Positions 5,912 to 14,690 are shown, counted from the first letter of the stretch. The stretch is DNA of 64,000 bases from Nostoc sp. XA010 (GCF_020829625.1 NZ_JAIVFX010000003.1:248001-312000); one strand, 5' to 3'. The notes: generated by a model from the letters alone, not told the origin. A program made the numbers and translations.

Positions 5912-8383
5912 ATGCAACTTGTCCCAAAAACTAAGCTAGCCCCAGAATTTGACCCAATCCTAGAGAAAATTATTCTCGATGTTGGAGGTATGAAGTGTGC
6001 GGGGTGTGTGAATGCAGTAGAGCGACAGCTAACCCAACATCCAGGAGTCAAGAGCGCCTGTGTGAACCTGGCCACAGAGGTAGCAGTTGTAGAGTCAGAA
6101 ACTGGTGCGGTAGATGCAGATGCACTAGCACAGAGATTAACAGCCGTTGGATTCCCGACTCAACCCCGAAAACCTAATGGCACAGTCGCAGGCGAAATAT
6201 CTACCTTACCAGATCCAGCAGAACGACAACGCCGAGAAATGCGCTCTTCTGTTAGGCAGTTAGCGATCGCTGCAATCTTACTATTATTGTCGGGAAGTGG
6301 ACATTTTGGTAATCTTGGTAGCTCAGTATTACCAGTGCTAAATAACATCTGGTTTCACTGTGGACTGGCGACAGTAGCGCTATTAATTCCCGGTCGCCCG
6401 ATTATAGTAGATGGCTGGCTAGGTTGGCGGCGAAATGCGCCTAACATGAATACGCTGGTGGGATTAGGAACGCTGACAGCCTACATTGCTAGTTTAGTCG
6501 CGCTACTCTTTCCGAAAATGGGTTGGGAGTGCTTCTTTGACGAACCAGTAATGATGCTGGGCTTTATTCTTTTGGGAAGGACATTAGAGCAACAAGCTAG
6601 AGGTCGTGCGGCTGCTGCATTTAGGAAATTACTAGCACTCCAGCCACAGGTAGCGCGATTAATTGCCAACCCAGAGAAAGGAGGAATGGGATCTTCTAGT
6701 GTAGAGATTCCTGCTGAACAAGTGCGTGTTGGTGAATGGGTACAAGTGCTGCCAGGTGATAAAATCCCTGTCGATGGAGAAGTGGTGGTTGGTAAAACAA
6801 CGGTGGATGAATCCATGTTGACTGGGGAAGCCGTGCCAGTGATTAAGCAACCAGGCGACCCGGTAACAGGAGGGACGCTAAACCAGTCAGGAGCGATCGC
6901 TATTCAGACAACCCGTACTGGAAGTGATACAACTTTAGCTCGAATTGTCGCCCTAGTAGAAGCCGCCCAAACTCGGAAAGCCCCAGTACAGAAATTAGCA
7001 GATACAGTAGCTGGTTACTTTACATACGGAGTGCTGACAGCATCTGTATTAACATTTGTCTTTTGGTACTTTTTCGGTACTCACATCTGGGCTGATGTCA
7101 GCATGTCTGGTGGCATGGAAATGATGGGCCACGCTACACATGAAGCTCCCCACTCCCCTTTATTAATTAGTTTAAAACTAGCGATCGCAGTTATGGTAGT
7201 CGCCTGCCCCTGTGCTTTAGGACTTGCCACACCAACAGCCATTCTTGTTGGGACTGCTATGGGCGCAGAACGCGGACTGTTAATCAAAGGCGGCGACGTT
7301 CTAGAAAAAGTACACCAGTTAAACACCGTAGTCTTTGATAAAACCGGTACTTTAACCACGGGTAATCCCATCGTTACAGATTGTCTGTTAATTGAGGAAA
7401 TGGGAAGTAAGGAACCCCACCCCCCACTCCCTACTCCCTACTCCCTAATCCAACTAGCAGCAGCCGTAGAAAGCGGTACTCACCACCCCCTAGCCAAAGC
7501 GATTCAGCAAGAAGCACAGCAGCAACAGTTATCTATTCCAGAGGCTGTGGACTTTCACACAGAACCAGGACTAGGAGTGTCTGCTGTAGTAGAGGGCAAA
7601 ATTGTACTATTGGGTAACTGGGACTGGTTGAGTTGGCACGGCATTGCCATCAACGAAACTGCACAACAGGTAGCACAGGATTTGGCAACAGATGGTAAAA
7701 CGGTCGTTTGCGTAGCTGTTGGGGGAACTTTAGCCGGGTTAATTGCTGTTTCTGATACCCTTAGACCAGATGCCCAATCCACCGTAGACAAGTTACGTCA
7801 GATGGGCTTACGGGTAATGCTGCTCAGTGGCGATCGCAAAGAAGCAGCTAATGCCATAGCCAAACAACTAGGTTTAGATAGTGCTGATGTAATAGCAGGT
7901 GTTCCCCCAGCGAAAAAAGCGGCTGCAATACAGTCTCTCCAGTTAGAAGGCACAAGCAGACAAGGAGACAAGGCGACAAAGAAAACTCCTAACTCCTCAC
8001 TCCTAACTTCCCACTCAGTAGTCGCAATGGTAGGAGATGGAATCAACGATGCTCCAGCTTTATCCCAAGCAGATGTAGGAATTGCTCTGCACTCCGGGAC
8101 AGATGTGGCAATGGAAACTGCTGAAATTGTCCTAATGCGCGATCGCTTAAACGATGTCGTCGAATCTATTCAGCTTAGTCGCGCCACTTTCAACAAAATC
8201 CGCCAAAATTTATTCTGGGCTTTTGCATATAATACAGTTGGGATTCCTTTAGCAGCAGGTGTTTTGTTCCCTAGTCTGGGTTTTGTTCTTAACCCCTCTG
8301 GTGCTGCTGCATTAATGGCTTTTAGCTCTGTTAGCGTCGTTACAAACTCAATATTATTACGGCGATTAACTCATCACCCGTAG
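5912..8383 (+). CDS. Heavy-metal (copper-type) P1B ATPase
   Basis: An 823-residue membrane cation pump. In order: a heavy-metal-associated domain with GMKCAGC (C29, C32), paired transmembrane helices, the actuator TGEAVP motif, the CPC metal-binding triad in ACPCALGLATP (~residue 432), the phosphorylation site DKTGT (D476), an HP-loop in THHPLAKA, and GDGINDAP (~residue 708). The CPC motif and single N-terminal HMA domain fit Cu(I) transporters such as cyanobacterial CtaA/PacS; which of the two cannot be settled by eye. Two low-complexity inserts (residues ~500-513 and ~680-702) are repeat DNA read in frame, and they help explain a length above the family's usual ~750. All catalytic motifs are intact. 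Confidence 0.93.
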   Translation: MQLVPKTKLAPEFDPILEKIILDVGGMKCAGCVNAVERQLTQHPGVKSACVNLATEVAVVESETGAVDADALAQRLTAVGFPTQPRKPNGTVAGEISTLPDPAERQRREMRSSVRQLAIAAILLLLSGSGHFGNLGSSVLPVLNNIWFHCGLATVALLIPGRPIIVDGWLGWRRNAPNMNTLVGLGTLTAYIASLVALLFPKMGWECFFDEPVMMLGFILLGRTLEQQARGRAAAAFRKLLALQPQVARLIANPEKGGMGSSSVEIPAEQVRVGEWVQVLPGDKIPVDGEVVVGKTTVDESMLTGEAVPVIKQPGDPVTGGTLNQSGAIAIQTTRTGSDTTLARIVALVEAAQTRKAPVQKLADTVAGYFTYGVLTASVLTFVFWYFFGTHIWADVSMSGGMEMMGHATHEAPHSPLLISLKLAIAVMVVACPCALGLATPTAILVGTAMGAERGLLIKGGDVLEKVHQLNTVVFDKTGTLTTGNPIVTDCLLIEEMGSKEPHPPLPTPYSLIQLAAAVESGTHHPLAKAIQQEAQQQQLSIPEAVDFHTEPGLGVSAVVEGKIVLLGNWDWLSWHGIAINETAQQVAQDLATDGKTVVCVAVGGTLAGLIAVSDTLRPDAQSTVDKLRQMGLRVMLLSGDRKEAANAIAKQLGLDSADVIAGVPPAKKAAAIQSLQLEGTSRQGDKATKKTPNSSLLTSHSVVAMVGDGINDAPALSQADVGIALHSGTDVAMETAEIVLMRDRLNDVVESIQLSRATFNKIRQNLFWAFAYNTVGIPLAAGVLFPSLGFVLNPSGAAALMAFSSVSVVTNSILLRRLTHHP
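7411..7450. repeat. STRR-like sequence in frame inside the copper ATPase gene
   Basis: GGAACCCCACCCCCCACTCC followed by repeated CTACTCC heptamers reads as EPHPPLPTPYSL in the nucleotide-binding domain. It has the composition of the intergenic STRR arrays elsewhere in the window and does not disrupt the frame. Confidence 0.7.
7950..8017. repeat. Second in-frame STRR-like insert in the copper ATPase gene
   Basis: AGACAAGGAGACAAGGCGAC followed by CTCCTAACTCCTCACTCCTA is read in frame as a ~23-residue polar loop just before the GDGINDAP region. Both segments resemble common intergenic repeats of this genome. Confidence 0.7.
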
Positions 8384-8575
8384 AAGTTGCATCTCAACCA
8401 TCTCAAGTTAAACTGAGTCGCCCCGTCAGCTTTTACACAGCCCATAAAGCCTCTTGAAACACTTACCAAAGCTATCATAGCTAGTGGAGTAGAACGAATA
8501 TGTTCTACTCTTTCAAGGTATTATGCAACTTTAAAGCTTACTTAGATCAGCACCACAGACTTATGGTGCGCGAAA

Positions 8576-9073
8576 ATGGCAAGATACGATACTAAACAAA
8601 TATTGATTAATCACAGTTCCACCAATTTGTCAATGGCAGCACAAACCAATGAAAACCATCTACTGATTATTGAAGACGATCAAGGTCGCAAAGAATTTTC
8701 TCTGGAGCACCCCGTCTACTCTATCGGTAGAGATCGTGAGTGTAATATCCGTTTGATGTCGCAGTTTGTCTCCCGCCGCCATGCCACATTAGTGAGATTG
8801 CCACGAGATCATAATAGTCAGAGCTACTATTACCGGATTGTAGATGGCGATGCCAAAGGCAAGCCTAGTTCCAACGGTTTAATGATTAATGGACGTAAGA
8901 TACCAGCTCACGATCTCAGAAATGAAGATGAGATCGTTTTTGGACCTCAAGTACGTGCTATTTATTACCTTTTAAGAAACACTCAGCGTTTGGGACAAAC
9001 GGATTCAAGTGAGTACGATATTACACTAATAAACCCCGGTATGGCCGAGGATTTAGAGGATCTGGAAGAGTGA
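8576..9073 (+). CDS. FHA-domain protein
   Basis: A 165-residue protein with one forkhead-associated domain, a phosphothreonine-binding module: YSIGRDRECNIRL, then SRRHATL, and later GLMINGRKI with the DEIVFGP strand. The domain covers roughly residues 25-135 and is followed by an acidic tail (PGMAEDLEDLEE). The binding residues (R of GRDRECN, S/RRH) are present. The ATG at 8576 is used here; the ATG at 8633 (MAAQTNENHLLIIEDDQG) would start closer to the domain and is also plausible. It appears monocistronic and presumably acts in Ser/Thr kinase signalling; the partner is unknown. Confidence 0.85.
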   Translation: MARYDTKQILINHSSTNLSMAAQTNENHLLIIEDDQGRKEFSLEHPVYSIGRDRECNIRLMSQFVSRRHATLVRLPRDHNSQSYYYRIVDGDAKGKPSSNGLMINGRKIPAHDLRNEDEIVFGPQVRAIYYLLRNTQRLGQTDSSEYDITLINPGMAEDLEDLEE

Positions 9074-9101
9074 ATTATAACTACCAATAACAGCTTGATA
9101 A

Positions 9102-9124
9102 TCCCACGACTTGAAGACGTGGGA
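9102..9124. terminator. Hairpin between convergent genes
   Basis: TCCCACG and CGTGGGA form a 7-bp stem around ACTTGAAGA, between the end of the FHA gene and the end of the convergent gene at 9146. It may terminate both. The arrangement followed by GTGTCAA also resembles the right-end hairpin of IS200/IS605-type elements, so a relic of such an end is possible. Confidence 0.4.
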
Positions 9125-9145
9125 GTGTCAATTCAATCACCAAAG

Positions 9146-9493
9146 CTATCCTGCAAGACTTTCAATCAAATGCCAATGGTGGCTACTTTCAATTGACTGC
9201 TTGATGACTTCAAACATTTGTCGGCAGTAATTATCTAGTTGGAGTGGTAGTTCTTCATTTTTAATCACAATGCTCATTCGGGTTTCTGTTTCAGTACATT
9301 TTGATTTATCAATCAATACTTCTACTGTGATCAATTTAGGAAAAGGAACATGGCCGGGGACCTCACGAGCGATAATATAATCGCCAGTGTAGTATTGAAT
9401 ATCCAACTGACAGTCCTGTAGAAGTTCTACAAGTAACGGCAACAGATGGTCACTAGGAACAGAAACGGTAAATGAACAGGTATAGCGAGCCAT
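9146..9493 (-). CDS. Conserved cyanobacterial hypothetical protein (115 aa)
   Basis: A 115-residue soluble protein, MARYTCSFTVSVPSDHLLPL at the start, with alternating beta strands and a C-terminal amphipathic helix (YCRQMFEVIKQSIESSHHWH). No catalytic motif or membrane segment is visible. The pattern suggests a small alpha/beta domain. It is divergent from the epimerase gene at 9696 with a 202-bp spacer. I do not recognise a named family. Confidence 0.7.
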   Translation of the reverse strand: MARYTCSFTVSVPSDHLLPLLVELLQDCQLDIQYYTGDYIIAREVPGHVPFPKLITVEVLIDKSKCTETETRMSIVIKNEELPLQLDNYCRQMFEVIKQSIESSHHWHLIESLAG

Positions 9494-9695
9494 AATAGCC
9501 CCAAGCCTTGCAACACTCTGTCCATCCTATAATACCGAAGCATCTAAACGAAAAGTGATTCAAAAAGCAAACTTTTTGAGTTTTGAGATCAGGCATTACC
9601 GGATATACAGTCACATCTGTTATATCCCCAACGAAAGTGCCGGAAGTTGAAGTTTGATAAAAAACTTTACAATAAAGTTTTAGCTGAGGTAATAA

Positions 9696-10616
9696 ATGAA
9701 AGTAGCAATTACTGGAGCAACAGGATTTATCGGTAGTCGTTTGGTACAACGACTCCACGCAAAAGGTCATAAAATAGTAGTATTAACTCGGAATAGCACC
9801 TTTGCTCAAAAGGTTTTTCCATCTGAGACTTTCCCAAATGTAGAAATTGTTGCCTATACGCCAAATACATCTGGTTCTTGGCAAAGTGTCATCGCTAGTT
9901 GTGATGGCGTAGTTAATTTGGCAGGAGAACCCATTGGCGAAGGACGCTGGACACCAGAACGCAAACAAGAAATCCTCAATAGCCGGAAGCTAGGTACACA
10001 AAAAATAGTTGAAGCAATAACCAACGCTAACCCCAAACCAACAGTGTTAATTAACGCTTCGGCTATTGGTTACTACGGCACCAGTGAAACGGCAACCTTT
10101 GATGAAACAAGCCTATCTGGTAGCGATTTTCTTGCCCAAGTCTGCCAAATCTGGGAAGCGCAAGCTAGAAACGTAAAAGAAGCTGGTGTGCGGCTAGTAA
10201 TTCTGCGTTTAGGGATTGTTCTGGGTAATGGTGGTGCCTTGGATAAAATGATTATGCCTTTCAAACTCTTTGCTGGTGGCCCCATTGGCAGTGGTAGGCA
10301 GTGGTTCTCATGGATTCACGTAGACGATTTAGTTAGCCTAATTCTGGAAGCTTTAACTAAACCGGAAATAGAAGGTGTATATAATGGCACTACCCCTAAC
10401 CCAGTCACGATGGCAGATTTAAGCCAAACCTTGGGAGAAGTGATGAATCGTCCTTCTTGGTTGCCTGTTCCTGGTTTTGCGATCGAAGCTCTTTTAGGAG
10501 ACGGGGCTATGGTAGTTTTAGAAGGTCAACAAGTCCTTCCCAAGCGCACCCTGGAAACAGGTTTTGAGTACAAATATCCTAATTTGCAATCAGCTTTAGC
10601 ACAAATTATTAAATAG
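9696..10616 (+). CDS. TIGR01777-family NAD(P)-dependent epimerase-like protein
   Basis: A 306-residue extended short-chain dehydrogenase-like protein. The N-terminal Rossmann motif GATGFIGSRLVQRL is followed by the strand VVLTRN, then INASAIGYYG (equivalent to the SDR active-site region with Tyr) and the SWIHVDDLV segment. The C-terminal ~50 residues (LPVPGFAIEALLGDGAMVVL) are the DUF1731 domain that marks this subfamily (YfcH in E. coli; a 'cell division inhibitor SulA' label is a misnomer). Plant and cyanobacterial relatives have been linked to chloroplast division or stress, but the substrate is unknown. It has its own short leader and appears monocistronic. Confidence 0.88.
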   Translation: MKVAITGATGFIGSRLVQRLHAKGHKIVVLTRNSTFAQKVFPSETFPNVEIVAYTPNTSGSWQSVIASCDGVVNLAGEPIGEGRWTPERKQEILNSRKLGTQKIVEAITNANPKPTVLINASAIGYYGTSETATFDETSLSGSDFLAQVCQIWEAQARNVKEAGVRLVILRLGIVLGNGGALDKMIMPFKLFAGGPIGSGRQWFSWIHVDDLVSLILEALTKPEIEGVYNGTTPNPVTMADLSQTLGEVMNRPSWLPVPGFAIEALLGDGAMVVLEGQQVLPKRTLETGFEYKYPNLQSALAQIIK

Positions 10617-10639
10617 CTTGAAAGGGAGTGGGGAGTGGG

Positions 10640-10740
10640 AATTTTAGATTTTAGATTTTAGATTTTGGATTAAATTTGAATCTAAAAGACGCTCGCAGAC
10701 TCGCTAACGCTGCGCTATCATCAATTTAAAATCTAAAATT
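10640..10740. repeat. ATTTTAG repeats flanking a dispersed GC-rich repeat
   Basis: Tandem ATTTTAG/ATTTTGG units are followed by AAAGACGCTCGCAGACTCGC and then by a reversed TTTAAAATCTAAAATTG segment, so the ends can pair. The spacer separates the epimerase gene from a convergent small membrane-protein gene and may act as a shared transcription end. Confidence 0.55.
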
Positions 10741-10759
10741 GAATTACCCAATCCCTTAA

Positions 10760-11005
10760 CTATTGACTTGATAGAAATTTTCTGGAAACCCAACTGATAA
10801 TACCACTGAGAATGGCACCACCCATAAGGATACCGATCGCTGGGTTAAACACGGGTTGCCACAGTTTATGCCACAAATCCAAACCCAAGTTTATTCCTAC
10901 AGAATCACCGATCGCAGCGATCGCTAACCAGATAAAGCCAAACAAAACCAAAAAAACATCGGCGACTAAAATCGTGTTTAGCCAATTTAATAATTTATCT
11001 TTCAT
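10760..11005 (-). CDS. Small two-helix membrane protein, conserved hypothetical
   Basis: An 81-residue protein with two predicted transmembrane helices, VADVFLVLFGFIWLAIAAIG and PAIGILMGGAILSGIISWVS, separated by a tryptophan-containing loop (LDLWHKLWQPVFN). Charged residues at both ends place it as a hairpin in a membrane. The upstream region is taken up by GGGGAATGGGGAGTGG-type repeats, so no promoter can be read. The sequence looks like a conserved cyanobacterial protein, but I cannot name it. Confidence 0.7.
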   Translation of the reverse strand: MKDKLLNWLNTILVADVFLVLFGFIWLAIAAIGDSVGINLGLDLWHKLWQPVFNPAIGILMGGAILSGIISWVSRKFLSSQ

Positions 11006-11006
11006 G

Positions 11007-11067
11007 ATTGGAATGGGGAATGGGGAGTGGGAAATGAGGAATGAGAAATGAGGAATGGGGAGTTGGT
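11007..11067. repeat. G-rich STRR (GGGGAAT/GAGGAAT units)
   Basis: Tandem 7-bp units of the GGAATGG/GAAATGA type directly upstream of the small membrane-protein gene start. Confidence 0.75.
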
Positions 11068-11174
11068 ATTAATAAGAGACTAGGTAGACAAGGGAGAAGA
11101 CTTATTCAATAAATTCTCCTTGTTCCCCGCTCCGTACAGACGCGATTCATCGCGTCTCTCCCGGCTCCCCATCC

Positions 11175-11597
11175 TCATTCTTCAAACAGCCAATTTTTGA
11201 CTTTTGTTAAACTCTGCCAATCTGGTTTTCTACTTAAACCATCTTCAATACTGGTTTTTATTTCATCGCGCCATTCTTCATTGACAAAAATTAGCTGTTG
11301 TGCTACGTCAATATGCTCTCGTAAACCTTTTTGACCTGTTTCCAGCATTGCTAAGGCCAGATTGACTCTAGCCTGTGGGTCTTGTGGATTTAACTTGACT
11401 CCTTTCTGTGCAGCTTTGTAAGCCAAATTGGGTTTGTTATCGAGTAGATATAACCACGCCAAACAAATCCAAGCAGCACTAGTTTTAGGAGCGCGATCGC
11501 ACACTTCTTTAAACACAGGGATTAAAGAATCTACTGCCTCTCCTGCTTTATAGCGTTCTAAACCTGTATCAAACAGGGATTCAACTGTATTAGTCAT
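11175..11597 (-). CDS. Tetratricopeptide-repeat protein
   Basis: A 140-residue all-helical protein with TPR-like helix pairs: TSAAWICLAWLYLLDNKPNL followed by AYKAAQKGVKLNPQDPQARV and NLALAMLETGQKG, matching TPR spacing and the NP..P turn. It lies downstream of the A-type Fe-S protein gene on the same strand, with 189 bp of repeat-rich spacer between them. The start ATG lies inside an ATTAGTCATTGGTCATT repeat, so the repeat supplies the first codons (MTN). The likely role is protein-protein interaction. Confidence 0.8.
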   Translation of the reverse strand: MTNTVESLFDTGLERYKAGEAVDSLIPVFKEVCDRAPKTSAAWICLAWLYLLDNKPNLAYKAAQKGVKLNPQDPQARVNLALAMLETGQKGLREHIDVAQQLIFVNEEWRDEIKTSIEDGLSRKPDWQSLTKVKNWLFEE

Positions 11598-11775
11598 TGG
11601 TCATTAGTCATTAGTCATTGGTGAGCCAGTGCGGTCTTCTCCCAAAGGGAGAGGCTAGCGCCAAGGGGGTTTGCCCCATGAGCAACTGGTGCTAGCGTAG
11701 CGGTAGCGAGGTACGAGCGTCACCCGAAGGGTCATTAGTCATTTGTCTTTCGTCCAATGACAGGGGACAAATGAC
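11591..11775. repeat. TCATTAG heptamers with an internal dispersed repeat
   Basis: TCATTAG/TCATTGG units at both ends (11591-11630 and 11733-11780) flank a GC-rich dispersed repeat (GCTAGCGTAGCGGTAGCGAG). The whole spacer between the TPR gene and the Fe-S carrier gene is made of repeat DNA. Confidence 0.7.
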
Positions 11776-11786
11776 AAATGACAATA

Positions 11787-12143
11787 TTACACCCCAAATG
11801 ACTTGCCGCAACCACAAGTTTGATTGGCATTGGGGTTAGTGAATTGAAAGCCACCGCCAATCATAGCATCGCTGTAATCGAGCATTAAACCGTAGAGATA
11901 TAATAAACTCTTGCGATCGCTGACAATTTTGAAGCCATCATAGTCAAAAACTTCATCCTGTGGGGTGATCTTGCTAGTGTCTTCAAAGTCCATCATGTAA
12001 GACATCCCTGAACAGCCACCCTGGCGGACTCCTACCCGTAAGCAGAAGTCTGTGCCTTGCTTGTCCCGGAGGGATTTTACCTGGTGCAATGCGGCTTCGC
12101 TCAACAGAATTCCGCGTTGTTGAGACTGAATTGCTTGTGTCAT
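11787..12143 (-). CDS. A-type iron-sulfur cluster carrier (IscA/SufA/HesB family)
   Basis: A ~118-residue A-type carrier that holds or transfers an Fe-S cluster to apoproteins. The three invariant cysteines are present: C44 in [10 protein letters not shown] and C110, C112 in QTCGCGKSF. The fold is complete. The frame can be read from a TTG at 12155, but the ATG at 12143 sits 12 bases behind an AAGGAG ribosome site and is the better start. A TPR gene follows on the same strand. Whether this is the SufA-type or IscA-type paralogue cannot be told from the sequence alone. Confidence 0.92.
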   Translation of the reverse strand: MTQAIQSQQRGILLSEAALHQVKSLRDKQGTDFCLRVGVRQGGCSGMSYMMDFEDTSKITPQDEVFDYDGFKIVSDRKSLLYLYGLMLDYSDAMIGGGFQFTNPNANQTCGCGKSFGV

Positions 12144-12471
12144 CTGCTTTTTCAACTCCTTAATTAGTATAAGCTTTACCCTATATCGGCTTGTTAATGC
12201 CTCTAGGTTGCCGTTAGTGTTTTTGTATTCATTCTAGCGGCTTAGATGCCGTTAGATACCAAATTGTAAACACTCCGTCAAAAGCAGCCAAACATTTTTA
12301 TTCTAGAATTGAGAGACTCAGTGTGTTTAGAGATTCGGTATTTTTGGAATTCAAGTCTGGCGGCAGTCACCAGAAGCAACTATCTTTCAGGTGCAGCCAT
12401 AAAAACCTAATCCGAGGCTAGCTATCCCCCAAAGTCTACTTCTAAATTGCTTCTTTTGATTAACTTATTCT
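12144..12471. other. Divergent intergenic region
   Basis: A 328-bp spacer between the Fe-S carrier (minus) and the 545-residue protein (plus). It must carry both promoters. I see no clear operator, hairpin or small gene in it. Confidence 0.5.
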
Positions 12472-14109
12472 ATGACAAGTTTTAATCGCTCTACCAGTCG
12501 TCGGTTGAAGAAATTAACTCAAATTCCTTCTATATGGGAGGGCGATCGCCGTCCGTTGTCATCACCAAACCAGCATTCAGATGAGGAAAAGGGAGAATGC
12601 ATTCTTTGGGTAGATTACTCCCAAGGTGTGGTTCGAGGAATGGACGTGGTAGCTTCAGATATCGGGCCAGAAGCAATAGTTCGGACTTTAATGCAAGCAA
12701 TGGAGCATCCCCACAGTCCGGCAAGACCTGCTAGACCTCAAAGAATTGTAGTCAAAGACCGCGAGATTCAATTTTACCTGCGGGGGGTGCTGCAAGATTT
12801 GGATATTGCCATTGACTACGCACCAGAACTGCCTTTAATTGACGAACTGTTTCGTGGGTTCGCTGACATCCTCGATAGTCAAACCCCCGACTTACCCCCA
12901 CAATATGCACAAATCTTGCGAGAGAAAGCATTTGCAATTTGGCAAGCAGCACCTTGGGAATTTTTGGAAGAACAGCAAATTTTGTCAATCGAGATTAATA
13001 AGTGGGATGTTGGCACACTCTACGCCTCAGTCATGGGAATGCTGGGAATGGAGTATGGGATTTTGTTTTATCGCTCAGAAGAGTCTTTGAAACAGTTTCG
13101 CGCCGCAGTTTTAACGGATCAAGAATCAACGGAGCATCTAGAAGAAGCGTTCCTTAAGCAAGATTGCTTATTTCTCACCTTTGAGAGTGCTGATGAAACT
13201 GATGAAGATGAGGATGAAGAAAGTGATTTGGCGGATCTGCCATTATCAGAAATTGACCCCACCTTCGGTAATATCCACCCCTTAGAAGGACTACGTTCTG
13301 TTTTGTATGACGAAGAAGCACTGGTAATCTTCGTTGCGATCGAAAGCTTAATCCGCTTTATTCGCGATCACCGTCGCCAGCTTCATGAGGACATCTTCCC
13401 TCCCCTCAGCCGTCGCTATCGCATTTCTCTGCCGCAGCCGGAAGAATCAACTAAATCTCTGCCTGTTACAGTCTCTACCATGCCACAGTTAGCAGCACAA
13501 TTAGAGGAAATGGCAGGCTTTGATGTCGATGACGAGGAGAGCGAAAACCTTGACTCCCCAAATTTCCAATCATTGCAAGATGACTTGATACCAGAAGATT
13601 CCTTCCTCAGCTTAGGGGTGGTGTCCTGGGAAATGTTGGAGTCTCTGCGTAAAGGGGTTAGCTACCATCCGGCTGGTGAAATCAAACAAGTGGGTGACGG
13701 TTTGCCGGTGATTTTAATTCAAACTTCCCGACCCAAGGCTAAGACTGTAATTGAAAGAATTGAAGCAATAGGCGGACTCAGAGCAATTTGCTTTAATCCA
13801 GGTGCCGATCCCTTCGATGGCGATCGCTACGACCTGGGTTTATTACAAACTCAAAATGGCGAATTATTTCTATTTGGGGAATTTCTAGATGAAGATCCTA
13901 TTCATGTAGAAGCCCGGAAAAAATGGAATCAGCGCTGTAAAAATACTAAGGGCTACTGTGGGTTAATTATTGCCAAAGGGCTAACCGGAGCTTCCCGTGG
14001 CAATCCTCAGTTACGAGATATGATGGCTTTGTTTGAAGCGCGATCGCTTTCACCTAAAGATTTAGGTATTGGCACTCTTCAACTGATGCCCCAACTTAAA
14101 TTTGAATAG
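12472..14109 (+). CDS. Large conserved cyanobacterial protein of unknown function
   Basis: A 545-residue soluble protein beginning with a basic stretch (SFNRSTSRRLKKLTQIPSIW). There are two probable domains: residues ~40-250 (with LWVDYSQGVVRGMDVVASDI and WEFLEEQQILSIEINKWDVG), an acidic run (DETDEDEDEESDLADLPLSE) near residue 240, and a C-terminal domain from ~380 (VILIQTSRPKAKTVIERIEA, then YDLGLLQTQNGELFLFGEFL). No signal peptide, membrane helix or catalytic motif is evident. It may correspond to the DUF6930-type proteins of cyanobacteria, but I am not certain. It stands alone. Confidence 0.7.
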   Translation: MTSFNRSTSRRLKKLTQIPSIWEGDRRPLSSPNQHSDEEKGECILWVDYSQGVVRGMDVVASDIGPEAIVRTLMQAMEHPHSPARPARPQRIVVKDREIQFYLRGVLQDLDIAIDYAPELPLIDELFRGFADILDSQTPDLPPQYAQILREKAFAIWQAAPWEFLEEQQILSIEINKWDVGTLYASVMGMLGMEYGILFYRSEESLKQFRAAVLTDQESTEHLEEAFLKQDCLFLTFESADETDEDEDEESDLADLPLSEIDPTFGNIHPLEGLRSVLYDEEALVIFVAIESLIRFIRDHRRQLHEDIFPPLSRRYRISLPQPEESTKSLPVTVSTMPQLAAQLEEMAGFDVDDEESENLDSPNFQSLQDDLIPEDSFLSLGVVSWEMLESLRKGVSYHPAGEIKQVGDGLPVILIQTSRPKAKTVIERIEAIGGLRAICFNPGADPFDGDRYDLGLLQTQNGELFLFGEFLDEDPIHVEARKKWNQRCKNTKGYCGLIIAKGLTGASRGNPQLRDMMALFEARSLSPKDLGIGTLQLMPQLKFE

Positions 14110-14157
14110 TTGCACGAATTGCCTCAATCCTCAATCTAAAATTGTACTTATGACAAA

Positions 14158-14280
14158 TTACAGCAGTTTTCCTTTGCATGAAGTATAAAGCTACGGGTTT
14201 TGAAGCAGGAGGTACAAACTCTTTATATCTGATGCGTGAATCTTGCATTTTGTACCTCACTTGCTTGCAAACTGCTGTAA
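14158..14280. repeat. Fold-back (MITE-like) element with nested inverted repeats
   Basis: Perfect 12-bp terminal inverted repeats TTACAGCAGTTT (14158-14169) and AAACTGCTGTAA (14269-14280) enclose a second perfect 10-bp pair GAGGTACAAA (14209-14218) and TTTGTACCTC (14249-14258). The 123-bp unit has no coding capacity and could fold into one long hairpin. Its size and architecture fit a miniature inverted-repeat element. Confidence 0.7.
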
Positions 14281-14543
14281 GTTGATGGGTATTTGATTCA
14301 CATATTGACTAAAACTGCATTTGTCAGAAGAAAAAGGGAAAGCTTTATCTTTTAAGGTTGACCATTCTTCTTTTTACAAACTGAGTCCTGAGTAAAGTAA
14401 AAAGTACTTAGGATTTTTGCATTTGTATATACCTCAACCTTTGTGGGCGATATTTTCACAATAAATAATGCGTCTTTGTTACAGTACCCATAAATTTATG
14501 TATGGGGTTTCCCCTGTCCCCTTTCCTCTTTTTAACTCAATAG

Positions 14544-14690
14544 GCTTGGGTTAAGCCAGAAAAATAAATTTGCGTAGGTTGGATTGAGGAACGTAGACCC
14601 AAAGGGGCTTCACGCAGGGTAAACCTACATTTTCGGGCATTTGTTGGGTTTCACTTCGTACCCCTACGGGGATTTTGCTACAACCCAAGC
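14544..14690. repeat. Fold-back repeat of the GTAGGTTGG(G/A)TTGAGGAA family
   Basis: GCTTGGGTT (14544-14552) pairs with AACCCAAGC (14682-14690). Inside is GTAGGTTGGATTGAGGAACG, which is closely similar to the start of the inverted repeat at 52408-52481, plus GTTGGGTTTCAC, which also matches that copy. It looks like a larger copy, interrupted by other repeat DNA, of the same dispersed family. Confidence 0.6.
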
